Shown here piece after piece: positions 39,862 to 46,757 of a DNA stretch of 46,757 nucleotides. Where the stretch lies: positions 1-46,757 of the forward strand of contig DATFHX010000030.1 in assembly GCA_035247945.1 (NCBI GenBank). The letters are read 5' to 3'. Positions within the stretch are counted from its first letter, which is position 1. Each line of letters begins with the position of its first letter. The DNA is from DATFHX01 sp035247945 (lineage in GTDB: Bacteria; Patescibacteriota; Saccharimonadia; Saccharimonadales; Saccharimonadaceae). Position numbers and translations under genes: made by a program. The notes under the pieces were generated by a model. The model saw only the letters and a program-made list of their open reading frames with translations, did no database searches and was not told the DNA's origin.

Positions 39862-41046
39862 ATGCGCACCGAATTATATCGTTCGTATGCACTTCGCTTT
39901 GTTGATAGCCTCGCAACAAATACGCTGGTATTCGCGCTTCCTCTTATGATTTATAGTGCGACGAATAGTTTGACATGGTCTGGAGCGGCCTTTCTCATTG
40001 AATGGCTTCCTCGTCTTCTATCTCTTCCTGTTGCGGGTGTACTTGTTGATAAAGTGGGACCACGACGTATTTTTATTGCTACTAACCTTGTTCGAGCGGC
40101 CGTTCTTTTAGGCACTGCACCCATCATGATGATGCGACCGGGCTGGTGGCCACTCTTTATTGGTATTGCGGTCATTAACGGTATTGCGGGACAGCTGTCT
40201 TTTGTAGCTGCTGAACATCTTGGGGTATCGGTGCGCTCAGAAAAAGCGCGTCATGAAGTGCAGTCGGTGCAGGTATCGATTGACCAGACAGTGACTGTCC
40301 TTGGACCACTGCTTGCCGGCGCGCTTATTATTGTGAGTGCGCCCACGGTACTAACTGCCGTTGGACTTATGGCGCTCACGAGTGTCTTTGCTGCGCGTAC
40401 GCTGCAAGTGCATGGAGCAATCCAGACAAAGTCACTGTCAGTTCGTCGGGGCTTTTTGGAGGGCGTGTCGGTGATTGCCTCGAGTCGAACGCTGCAGTAT
40501 GTGATTGCGGGAACGGTTGCATTTAATCTACTACTGGCGTTTATCACGGTCATGACACCTGCGATTGTCAAAGGGCGATTTGCGGGCACCGATACCGACG
40601 TCACACTTCTTTGGGCGGTTGGCGCGGTTGCTTCTATTGTTGCGGTAGCGCTGGCGAGCCGACTCATACGAAGAGGTGGTATTGTACGAATTGGAGCGAT
40701 CGCTGGCTGCCTCGCAAGTGTTGCGATTGCGTGTGCAAGCATGGCTCACTCCCTGGTCGCCTATGTCATCTGTGTTGCGCTGTTTATCGCTATGGACGGC
40801 GTCTATGCCGTCTATATACGAACGGCACGAGCAAAGATCGTGCCGCTTGAACAATTTGGCGTGACTGTGGGAGTAATCGTCCTTCTGTCGATTATCCCCT
40901 TCCCGCTTGCTGGACTACTTGTTGCTGTTATTGCGCCGTCGGCACTCTCGGTGGTGCTCGTTGGATGTACGGTTCTTTGTCTTGTTGTTACGATTCTTAG
41001 CTATATAAAGATCGATGCGTCACTGCTTGCATCCGAAAAAGTGTAG
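39862..41046 (+). CDS. MFS exporter
   Basis: 394 residues from ATG at 39862; the in-frame extension upstream overlaps the ligase gene. About twelve membrane helices; the A-like motif GVLVDKVGPRRIFIATNLVRAAV lies between helices 2 and 3, as in MFS_3 drug or siderophore exporters. Basic loops and no signal peptide. Spacing of 13 nt to the ligase indicates one transcript, so it likely exports the ligase product, as BacE does for bacilysin. Could alternatively be a general drug efflux pump. Confidence 0.88.
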   Translation: MRTELYRSYALRFVDSLATNTLVFALPLMIYSATNSLTWSGAAFLIEWLPRLLSLPVAGVLVDKVGPRRIFIATNLVRAAVLLGTAPIMMMRPGWWPLFIGIAVINGIAGQLSFVAAEHLGVSVRSEKARHEVQSVQVSIDQTVTVLGPLLAGALIIVSAPTVLTAVGLMALTSVFAARTLQVHGAIQTKSLSVRRGFLEGVSVIASSRTLQYVIAGTVAFNLLLAFITVMTPAIVKGRFAGTDTDVTLLWAVGAVASIVAVALASRLIRRGGIVRIGAIAGCLASVAIACASMAHSLVAYVICVALFIAMDGVYAVYIRTARAKIVPLEQFGVTVGVIVLLSIIPFPLAGLLVAVIAPSALSVVLVGCTVLCLVVTILSYIKIDASLLASEKV

Positions 41047-41055
41047 CTCCTTAGG

Positions 41056-41481
41056 CTAAACGCCAAAGAGACCGATAATGAGGCCCATGAGCATAATGGT
41101 GACGAACTCGTGAGCAATGTTAAGAAGTGTAAGCTTGTACGGTCGTCCTTCAAATACGTCGTGCGTAATAAAGCGAGCTGCGGTGAATCCGAGCCATACC
41201 CAGAATGCGGTTGAAAGCGCATCTTGGAGGTAACTGTTATTGAAGAAGTGGTGTGACAGATATGTAACGTGAGCGAGCACGTACGCAGTAATAAGACTGA
41301 CGATTGCACTGACCACGATCGGGCCTATAACGCTGGACTGCTTAGCGTTTTTGCTCATATCGATTTTGGCAAGTTTGATCCACATATTGCCAAAGACTGG
41401 TCGTGCGTACCAGATGCTCCCGACTGCCATTGCACTGAGCATTGCCACGATGACCGCGAAAAAATTTACTTGAACGTCCAT
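41056..41481 (-). CDS. DUF1761 membrane protein
   Basis: 141 residues, four membrane helices. DUF1761 landmarks: a helix 1 ending in GSIWYARPVFGNMWIKLAKI, then a second domain FWVWLGFTAARFITHDVFEGRPYKLTLLNIAHEFVTIML. Function of the family is unknown. SD GGGGAGG 6 nt before ATG, so this ordinary gene is SD-led. Convergent with the MFS gene. Confidence 0.85.
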   Translation of the reverse strand: MDVQVNFFAVIVAMLSAMAVGSIWYARPVFGNMWIKLAKIDMSKNAKQSSVIGPIVVSAIVSLITAYVLAHVTYLSHHFFNNSYLQDALSTAFWVWLGFTAARFITHDVFEGRPYKLTLLNIAHEFVTIMLMGLIIGLFGV

Positions 41482-41581
41482 AGATACCCTCCCCTTTTTC
41501 TATATGTACTTCATAGTGTACTGCGTAGTAGATCTTACAGCAAGTCGAATGTACTTGTCCTCGTAAGGAGGTGTCTTAGAA

Positions 41582-41610
41582 TTGACTAAATTACCATGAG
41601 ATGGTATAAA
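41582..41610 (+). promoter_or_regulatory. Promoter of the beta-helix gene
   Basis: TTGACT (41582-41587), 17-nt spacer, TGG-TATAAA (box 41605-41610), about 85 nt before the start codon. Confidence 0.65.
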
Positions 41611-41701
41611 TATCAATGATCTTTCGGAGTTGATAGCCTTTCAAAGCAGTCCCCCACGCCGCAACCTCGCGACGTGGAGAACCTGCTCTGAAGGGAAATA
41701 C

Positions 41702-42418
41702 ATGTCCAACGCTGGGATTGTGATCGTGAAGATCGACGGTCGCAAGGTCAAGGGTCGTCACCATCCTAATGGCGGTGGCTTCGTCGCCTTGACTGCTCAG
41801 GTCGCTGAGACGGCATACGTGGGACGAAACGCGAAGGTCTTCGGGAACGCCGTGATCTCCGGCAACGCCAAAGTTCACGACAAGGCGAAGGTCCACGGCG
41901 GAGCACAGATCTTCGGGAATGCTGAGATCTATGGCAGCGCTCGGATCCTCGGCAACGTCCATGTCTACGATGAAGCAAAGGTCTTCGGTAAGGCTGAACT
42001 CTCCGGCAACGTAGTGATCTACAGCAATGCTCGCATTTATGGCGAAGCGTGGGTCTACGACCGGGCTGAGATCTACGGCGCAGTGAACGTCTACGGTAGC
42101 GTGCGTGTCTTCGGAGACACTAAAGTCTCTGGTAACGTACGGATCTACGACAAGGCACAGGTCTACGGCGAAACACGGATCTCGGATGAGGTAAAGCTTT
42201 ACGGCAATGCGCAGTTCTACGGCTGCGCTGAGGCTTGCGGCACGGCTGAAATCTACGACAACGCACGGGTCTACGCCGGCGCGTGGATCAACGGTAATGC
42301 GCGGGTTTATGAGAAGGCGCAGGTCTGTGGTAGTGCCCAGATCCTTGGCGGGACGAAGGTTCGCGGAAAGGTGCGTGTCGCAGAAGGTATTCACAGGGAT
42401 GTGGAGATCACCCAGTAG
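41702..42418 (+). CDS. Left-handed beta-helix protein made of about 30 hexapeptide repeats
   Basis: 238 residues from ATG at 41702 (GAAGGGA 5 nt upstream). After about 35 residues the sequence is a continuous array of six-residue units such as AKVHGG, AQIFGN, AEIYGS, ARILGN, AKVFGK, ARIYGE, AQVYGE: small residue, x, Val/Ile, aromatic, Gly, polar. That is the coil repeat of left-handed beta-helices. Usual acyltransferase loops and catalytic His are absent, so it is probably structural or a decoy/binding protein. Similar repeat proteins occur in phages and surface structures. GC-rich cassette class. Confidence 0.8.
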   Translation: MSNAGIVIVKIDGRKVKGRHHPNGGGFVALTAQVAETAYVGRNAKVFGNAVISGNAKVHDKAKVHGGAQIFGNAEIYGSARILGNVHVYDEAKVFGKAELSGNVVIYSNARIYGEAWVYDRAEIYGAVNVYGSVRVFGDTKVSGNVRIYDKAQVYGETRISDEVKLYGNAQFYGCAEACGTAEIYDNARVYAGAWINGNARVYEKAQVCGSAQILGGTKVRGKVRVAEGIHRDVEITQ

Positions 42419-42706
42419 GTTCGTTGAATTCTGAGCTACACAGCTCCGTTGTCGCTGATGAATTAATCAGGGGCTCATGCCAACTACGTAAGGTTGGTGT
42501 TTCACCTGGTCGCTCGATCTATATGGATGGAGCGCCGAGGTGAGAATGAGGAATTTCTTCCACTCGATGCCTCTCTTTTATATATTGGACGGCGCATTAT
42601 ATTTTTTGCATCGCCAATTCCGTGCTTGGGGACTTTGTTTGGTCGCCTACGCATATATGCTGGAAAGTTGGGTATAAGGAAGGCGGCGGACTGGTACTAT
42701 AGGGAT

Positions 42707-43240
42707 ATGACAGAGAAATTTTCAGACATGCTTTTAGTGGGCGGCAAGGCGAATTCCCTTGGTCGAGTGAACGATGTTATTGAACGGGTACTTGCCGACC
42801 AAGATCGTCTTGAAGAGCTTTATGGGTGTATGTTTTATGGTGACGCCTGGGTTCGCATGCGGGCGGCAGATGCGTTTGAAAAGATCTGTAGAGTGCATCC
42901 GGAATGGATCGCTCCCTATATTGATCGGATTGAAAAAGAGCTTTCTACAAGTACGCAGGCTTCGATTCAGTGGCATCTTGCTCAGATCTATAGGCAGGTG
43001 GAACTCACAGATGTGCAGAAGCGGGCTGCAGTTCGCTGGCTGCGCCACCTTCTCTCCACACCGGAAGTGGACTGGATTGTGGCCGCCAACGCTATGGATA
43101 CACTTCGTCAGTTCGTTGATGAGGGTACGGTGCTACCAAAGGACTTTCGCCCACTCCTTATGATTCAAAGGGAGCACAGATCGAACGCTGTGATTAAGCG
43201 GGCGAATAAGTATCTCGCCGCGCTTGACGTATTACACTAA
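42707..43240 (+). CDS. HEAT-like helical repeat protein
   Basis: 177 residues from ATG at 42707; the longer ORF to 42494 is not supported. All-helical, with paired helices RVNDVIERVLADQDRLEELYGCMFYGDAWVRMRAADAFEKIC..., then QWHLAQIYRQVELTDVQKRAAVRWLRHLL and AANAMDTLRQFV, as in HEAT/armadillo-type scaffolds. A TGG-TACTAT box ends exactly 6 nt before ATG: leaderless. No catalytic motif seen. Protein-binding role inferred. Confidence 0.65.
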   Translation: MTEKFSDMLLVGGKANSLGRVNDVIERVLADQDRLEELYGCMFYGDAWVRMRAADAFEKICRVHPEWIAPYIDRIEKELSTSTQASIQWHLAQIYRQVELTDVQKRAAVRWLRHLLSTPEVDWIVAANAMDTLRQFVDEGTVLPKDFRPLLMIQREHRSNAVIKRANKYLAALDVLH

Positions 43241-43896
43241 AGACTACGCCGGAACTGCTCGACTGCAGCGAGGACTTCATCTTTTGTAATGTGTGCGGTA
43301 TTCAGTCCATCTCCCTCGTAGTAGCTTTGGCCAGCGTGTGGTCCTTGTAGGGTTGGGAGTGATGCCCACTCCATAGAGAGGTTGCTTGCGAATTGATCTG
43401 CCGTGAGCGTTCCACTTGCAAAGGCGGCGGCGCCTCGTCGGTCGATAAGGGCCCGGGCGAGGCGGTCTTGCATGGCTTCGTCAAAGTGTGCTTTTGGGTC
43501 GAGATTAAGTTCACGAACGAGGCCACTGAGCGTCGGTCCGATTATTTGATATTTCCCTACGGCATTACTGGCGGCTCCGGCATTTACTTGTTCGGTCTGC
43601 CACTGCATCACTTCCTGAAGCGACATTTTGGTGAACTGGATTTCGGTGTTATGTGCATCACCGAAACGGGCATTATAGTTCCCTTCACTTTCGCCTTTTG
43701 CGATAACCTGGAGGAGCGGTTGGTATGCTGCTGGATTCATTGACGTGTTCTCCGTTGAGAGTCTATATGCAGTACTGATAACAAAGAGCGCGCAAAACAG
43801 TACGATGAGAATTCTGCGGGTTCGTTTTTTACGGATACGGAAAAAGATGCGGCGAAGGGTGCTTCGTATTTTTCGGTACCGCGGCGCTAATTTCAC
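43237..43896 (-). CDS. Membrane-anchored lysozyme-like peptidoglycan hydrolase
   Basis: 219 residues from GTG at 43896. A strongly basic cytoplasmic segment (residues 1-28), one membrane helix (29-43), then a lysozyme-like domain: LLQVIAKGESEGNYNARFG with candidate catalytic Glu 69/71, NAVGKYQIIGPTL (the GxYQ motif of phage-type lysozymes), FDEAMQDRLARALIDRRGAAAF and QFASNLSMEWASLP. It resembles GH104/lambda-R-type muramidases. A TGC-TATACT box ends 6 nt before GTG, so it is leaderless. Likely acts on cell-wall peptidoglycan, own or host. Confidence 0.75.
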   Translation of the reverse strand: MKLAPRYRKIRSTLRRIFFRIRKKRTRRILIVLFCALFVISTAYRLSTENTSMNPAAYQPLLQVIAKGESEGNYNARFGDAHNTEIQFTKMSLQEVMQWQTEQVNAGAASNAVGKYQIIGPTLSGLVRELNLDPKAHFDEAMQDRLARALIDRRGAAAFASGTLTADQFASNLSMEWASLPTLQGPHAGQSYYEGDGLNTAHITKDEVLAAVEQFRRSL

Positions 43897-43957
43897 TTTT
43901 GTAGTATAGCAAAAGGAGACTACCCACTTACAGGATGGTGTTTGGTACACTAGAGGT

Positions 43958-44482
43958 ATGAACCGAACAATAACCAGGGAGACGGCACGAGGTATTGTTG
44001 TCCGAGATGGAAAGATTCTTCTGATTCGCCGTTCGCGGCAGAATACGCATGGAGGCATTGACCATTGGCTGTCTATTCCCGGTGGTGGTGTGGAACATGG
44101 TGAAACTCCGAGGCGGACGGTTGTGCGTGAGTTCCAAGAAGAACTTGGCGTGACTGTTAGTATCGCGGGGTTTCTAGCGGTACAGGACGTACGTGTCGAT
44201 GCCACCAGGCATAACTACTTTCTGTGTCTCCTGAAGGGCGACGATGAGCCGCGGCTGCAGGTTAAAAGTGAGGAGTACGAGCGAATGCGTGGTGAGACTC
44301 CAAATACATATGAAGTTGCATGGGTGCCCTTAGATAGTTCGGAGCTTCCCCATTCCCTCTTCTGGTCGTATGCCGAGGCGTATCGGGTTTTCGCTTCTTT
44401 TCTGGAGACGGGTCGCGATATACCGCTTCAGCTTACGACAGACGGTGATGAAACAGCGGCGGAGACGCATGTTCTTGCATAG
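43958..44482 (+). CDS. Nudix hydrolase
   Basis: 174 residues. Full Nudix box GGGVEHGETPRRTVVREFQEELGV fits GX5EX7REUXEEXGU (box begins near residue 47). Preceded by ARGIVVRDGKILLIRRSR. Probably hydrolyses nucleoside diphosphate derivatives; substrate unknown. A TGG-TACACT box ends 6 nt before ATG without SD. Shares a transcript with the next gene (14-nt gap). Confidence 0.92.
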   Translation: MNRTITRETARGIVVRDGKILLIRRSRQNTHGGIDHWLSIPGGGVEHGETPRRTVVREFQEELGVTVSIAGFLAVQDVRVDATRHNYFLCLLKGDDEPRLQVKSEEYERMRGETPNTYEVAWVPLDSSELPHSLFWSYAEAYRVFASFLETGRDIPLQLTTDGDETAAETHVLA

Positions 44483-44496
44483 ATTGGAAAAATGAA

Positions 44497-45051
44497 ATGA
44501 ATTATTTAGATAAACCACTGTTTGATCGCCTCATCGCGGAGGCATCCATAAAGCCTCGATTGAAACGAGAGCTTAGATTTATGGCGAGTACGGAGTGGAT
44601 GACAAAGCATGACTGGCTGGAGACGGAGCTGCTCGCCATTGCTGATAGGAGTGGAAATAAAGGAGTGCTCCTGCTCGCTCCCGATGACGATCTTTATATA
44701 CTTCCCTATGAGCGTTCGCGCGGACTCGCAGGCCAGAAAAGTGGTCGTACACAGCCGATTATTTGTGATTTCTGTCGAACTTGGCAATCCGGCGGAGCTG
44801 GGAGTATTACGTTTACGAAGGATCGATCGACGGTAAATAGTGTAAGCTACCTCTGCTGTGCAGATCTTGAATGTAGCCGAAATGTGCGCACAAAGACAGC
44901 GGCTGCTACGGTCTCAAGAGCGCAGCTACGAGAAGATCTTACGGACCTACAGCGCGTTGAACGACTTAAGGGTCGACTACGAGAGCTCATAGCGAGATTT
45001 GAACTAAGCCCTGCTCGCACAATGACTCTACCAAAGACAAAAACGGATTAG
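44497..45051 (+). CDS. FusB/FusC-like (FBP domain) zinc-finger protein
   Basis: 184 residues. N-terminal helical domain, then a four-Cys treble-clef: CDFC...CC(AD)LEC with about 28 residues between pairs, preceded by GLAGQKSGRTQPI. This matches FBP/FusB-type proteins, which bind elongation factor G and, in staphylococci, rescue it from fusidic acid. Here the role is probably ribosome or EF-G related. Second gene of the Nudix operon. Confidence 0.75.
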   Translation: MNYLDKPLFDRLIAEASIKPRLKRELRFMASTEWMTKHDWLETELLAIADRSGNKGVLLLAPDDDLYILPYERSRGLAGQKSGRTQPIICDFCRTWQSGGAGSITFTKDRSTVNSVSYLCCADLECSRNVRTKTAAATVSRAQLREDLTDLQRVERLKGRLRELIARFELSPARTMTLPKTKTD

Positions 45052-45052
45052 C

Positions 45053-45081
45053 TTGCTCGTTTTTTGGGATTAATATATAGT
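45053..45081 (+). promoter_or_regulatory. Promoter of gene 45174
   Basis: TTGCTC (45053-45058), 17-nt spacer, TATAGT (45076-45081). Confidence 0.5.
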
Positions 45082-45173
45082 ATGGCACTGGCCTCTTGGA
45101 AACTTTCGAGGCTGTACCTCTTCCGGACACATGCAAGTGTCTAGGATCACCTCACACCACAAGGAGTGCTTCA

Positions 45174-45797
45174 ATGGTTCGCGTGTATGTCACGACGAAG
45201 CCCCCTGGTACCAAGATCCGTGCGATCGCCAACGCGTCGGATATTCCGACCTTTGCAAATGCGGGCGATCTCTCTGTCAGTTACGACGGAAAGGAGTTTT
45301 ACACGGTCTACTTCAACCTGCGGGCTGCAGGCGGTGGCAACTTCTTGGGCTCCATCGAGCAGCCTGCGAAGAACCTTGCGGCCATGATCAGGTTCGGAGG
45401 GGGCATCTTCACACACCTCGGATCTGTCTATCGGCTTGACGAGCGTGCTACAGTCGAGACGCTCGTGAGGAAGCCGGTGATGCGGATCGTCGAGGTCGTC
45501 GAAACGCATGCCGGCATTCTCGTGATGGCGCAGAACCGGCTCGACGGCCGCAGCCACGACTATCTGGACGGTGGGAAGCTGGAGATCGTGAATGGTGCGC
45601 GCGTCCGCGGCAACCATGTCACTGTCAGTGCCAGCTACAAGGGCCATTACTTCCAGGTTCAGAGTCTGTCCCCCATGCGGCGAGACCAGGACATCGTGAC
45701 CTTTGACGGCCAGCCGGCGAAGTACCTCAAGGAGTCGGACTATCGGTTCGTCTTCGCGGACGATCTCTCCAGGGTCGAGGTCAAGCGGCGACGCTGA
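45174..45797 (+). CDS. GC-rich ORFan
   Basis: 207 residues from ATG at 45174 with AAGGAG 7-8 nt upstream. Looks like two similar beta-rich halves: DLSVSYDGKEFYTVYFNL with AKNLAAMIRFGGG, and HVTVSASYKGHYFQVQSL with QPAKYLKESDYRFVF. No family recognised. Own promoter, leader and terminator: cassette class. Confidence 0.7.
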   Translation: MVRVYVTTKPPGTKIRAIANASDIPTFANAGDLSVSYDGKEFYTVYFNLRAAGGGNFLGSIEQPAKNLAAMIRFGGGIFTHLGSVYRLDERATVETLVRKPVMRIVEVVETHAGILVMAQNRLDGRSHDYLDGGKLEIVNGARVRGNHVTVSASYKGHYFQVQSLSPMRRDQDIVTFDGQPAKYLKESDYRFVFADDLSRVEVKRRR

Positions 45798-45802
45798 GGA
45801 GC

Positions 45803-45853
45803 GGCAGATCAACGACAATGCGATTCGCGCTGTCGTTGATCTGCCTATTTTTT
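45803..45853 (+). terminator. Intrinsic terminator
   Basis: GGCAGATCAACGACA/TGTCGTTGATCTGCC, 15 bp, followed by TATTTTTT. Confidence 0.9.
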
Positions 45854-45900
45854 GTTTCTTCTGGTATTAGCAGCGATATGTAATGATTTAAAATGTAAAT

Positions 45901-45927
45901 GCCTCCACCGCACTATGCGGTGGAGGC
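45901..45927 (-). terminator. Terminator of operon 46640-45948, same stem as 37955
   Basis: GCCTCCACCGC/GCGGTGGAGGC with loop ACTAT; near-identical to the stem after gene 38013. Confidence 0.85.
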
Positions 45928-45947
45928 GATGGCCTTGAGGTGAGCGT

Positions 45948-46298
45948 TTACCGCGATTCGTACTTAATGGTGTATCCATTCGGACACCAGTACGCAGGCA
46001 CATTTCCTCTGGCTGGATGGGGTGCGAGCCCCAGATTGTTCAGCCAATAGTCGGCCGAAAGGACATGGTACCCAGGGTGATGCCTCACCGCCTCAGGATC
46101 GGTGTCCTCGTCAGGATGGTACGTCTTGAAGAGGAGAGCTCGGGTGTCTCCTGATCCGTCGACGTGCGGCTCACCCAGTACGAGGTAGTGATCTGTACTT
46201 TGCCCCTGGTGATGGGCAAGCATCATGCCGACCCTCAGGTCCTCGACTGTGAGCGCTTCGGGATGGAGCGGACTTCGTTTAGGAAGATCCTTCGTCAT
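45948..46298 (-). CDS. GC-rich ORFan, second gene of operon
   Basis: 116 residues, ATG with AAGGA 6 nt upstream, 12 nt after the stop of gene 46311. Segments: TVEDLRVGMMLAHHQG, DHYLVLGEPHVD, TRALLFKTYHPDEDT, GYHVLSADYWLNNLGL. Resembles a small beta-rich domain with His and aromatic residues; no family recognised. Confidence 0.65.
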   Translation of the reverse strand: MTKDLPKRSPLHPEALTVEDLRVGMMLAHHQGQSTDHYLVLGEPHVDGSGDTRALLFKTYHPDEDTDPEAVRHHPGYHVLSADYWLNNLGLAPHPARGNVPAYWCPNGYTIKYESR

Positions 46299-46310
46299 AC
46301 GTTTCCTTGG

Positions 46311-46640
46311 TTAGTAGCCGCACACGACAACGTTGATGTGCCGCATGAGACGAGCGGGCATTCTGACTGTCATCAGGATTTCACTTTCGGGGCGAACCTT
46401 CTCCCCTATCCCGAGCTGTGTGAATACGACGAGCGCACCTTCCTGGGAGTCGTGCTCAGTGATGAGCCACTGTTCATTGAGCGCGCGGCGCGGAGCACTT
46501 ACGCTGACTACCTGCACGTCCTCGAAGTCGGGAATGACTTCGTACATGTCGACCCAGCTGGGAAGGTAGAGTTGATCGATCTCTCTCGCTGCCTCTTCGG
46601 TGTGGAAATCGAATTGAACCTCAATACGATCAGACAACAC
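46311..46640 (-). CDS. GC-rich protein, paralogue of 38013-38345
   Basis: 109 residues from GTG at 46640 (GGAGGT 6 nt upstream; the ATG at 46664 lies before the SD). See the shared YLPSWVDMYEVIP, APRR..NEQWL and C-terminal MPARLMRHINVVVCGY. Leader TGTATAATAGAAATGGCCTA then CCATGGAGGT resembles that of its paralogue and of gene 36840. Operon with the gene at 45948. Function unknown. Confidence 0.7.
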   Translation of the reverse strand: MLSDRIEVQFDFHTEEAAREIDQLYLPSWVDMYEVIPDFEDVQVVSVSAPRRALNEQWLITEHDSQEGALVVFTQLGIGEKVRPESEILMTVRMPARLMRHINVVVCGY

Positions 46641-46690
46641 AGTACCACCTCCATGGTAGGCCATTTCTATTATACAGGGTGACCCAGCGT

Positions 46691-46757
46691 CTACATATCG
46701 GTGAGCAGCGCGTCGAGTGATGTAAGTATTTCTCTATGAACCGTAGGGTCCTTGACG
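46691..46757 (-). CDS. C-terminal end of a minus-strand gene cut by the window
   Basis: Reading the minus strand from the window edge, an open frame ends VKDPTVHREILTSLDALLTDM and TAG at 46693-46691. About 50 nt separate it from the start of gene 46311, whose TATAAT box lies in between. Too short for identification. Confidence 0.4.
   Translation of the reverse strand, partial: VKDPTVHREILTSLDALLTDM

Noticed and set aside
41800..42390. Regular 18-nt repeats considered as a CRISPR-like array
   Set aside because: The repeats are in phase with codons, degenerate, without unique spacers, and encode a regular protein coil.
41591..42394. 267-codon minus-strand ORF with a VDLxxx repeat
   Set aside because: It is the exact antisense of the hexapeptide beta-helix gene; the 18-nt repeats keep the opposite strand open. 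No SD, promoter or terminator suits it.

Overview
The window reads as a chromosomal segment of a Candidatus Saccharibacteria (TM7) / Patescibacteria genome. The assignment rests on gene content, not on a search: compact housekeeping genes (topA, der, pth, an RsuA/RluB-type pseudouridine synthase, tRNA-Glu), a 933-residue VirD4/DUF87-like ATPase and a sigma-70 region 4 plus HARE-HTH protein of the sort found in this radiation, and many small genes without known homologues. TAA, TAG and TGA all act as stops, so the standard code applies.

Layout. 1-3.2 kb: part of a filamentous (inovirus-like) prophage with a pIII-like tip protein (cut by the window edge), a pVI-like protein, small membrane proteins, a Zot/pI ATPase, a hairpin-rich intergenic region and a rolling-circle Rep. 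3.2-6.3 kb: accessory genes, including two exported proteins of actinobacterial style and a divergent pair of nuclease-fold proteins (DUF2726, DUF6602-like). 6.3-15.8 kb: membrane protein, VirD4-like ATPase, sigma-r4/HARE protein, topA, a candidate structured RNA of about 245 nt, a ZIP transporter and pth. 15.9-21.3 kb: small GC-rich genes around der, including two tandem paralogues, an SsgA-like protein, a HAD-like protein and one broken gene. 21.4-30.1 kb: Rossmann/SLOG-like protein, isochorismatase-family hydrolase, LD-carboxypeptidase, ABC-2 exporter, pseudouridine synthase and a two-component system with very long disordered tails. 30.1-37.9 kb: small GC-rich genes, tRNA-Glu(CTC), Fic enzyme, M20 peptidase, Pr6Pr-like membrane protein, TFIIB-type zinc protein and a kinase-like protein. 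38-46.8 kb: ATP-grasp ligase plus MFS exporter, DUF1761 protein, hexapeptide beta-helix protein, HEAT-like protein, membrane-anchored lysozyme-like enzyme, Nudix, FusB-like zinc protein, and a two-gene operon whose first gene is a paralogue of the gene at 38.0 kb.

Two gene classes are interleaved. Class 1, the ordinary genes, has moderate GC and often a TGN-TANNNT extended -10 box only 6-10 nt before the start codon, which implies leaderless mRNAs. Class 2 consists of short GC-rich genes, mostly ORFans, with a 5-prime leader, a strong Shine-Dalgarno sequence and a private hairpin terminator; some have actinobacterial relatives (DUF2690, SsgA-like). They look like single-gene cassettes inserted between housekeeping genes, perhaps acquired from actinobacterial hosts. 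Together with the prophage, the candidate RNA and the ligase-exporter pair, this cassette system is the most interesting feature of the window.
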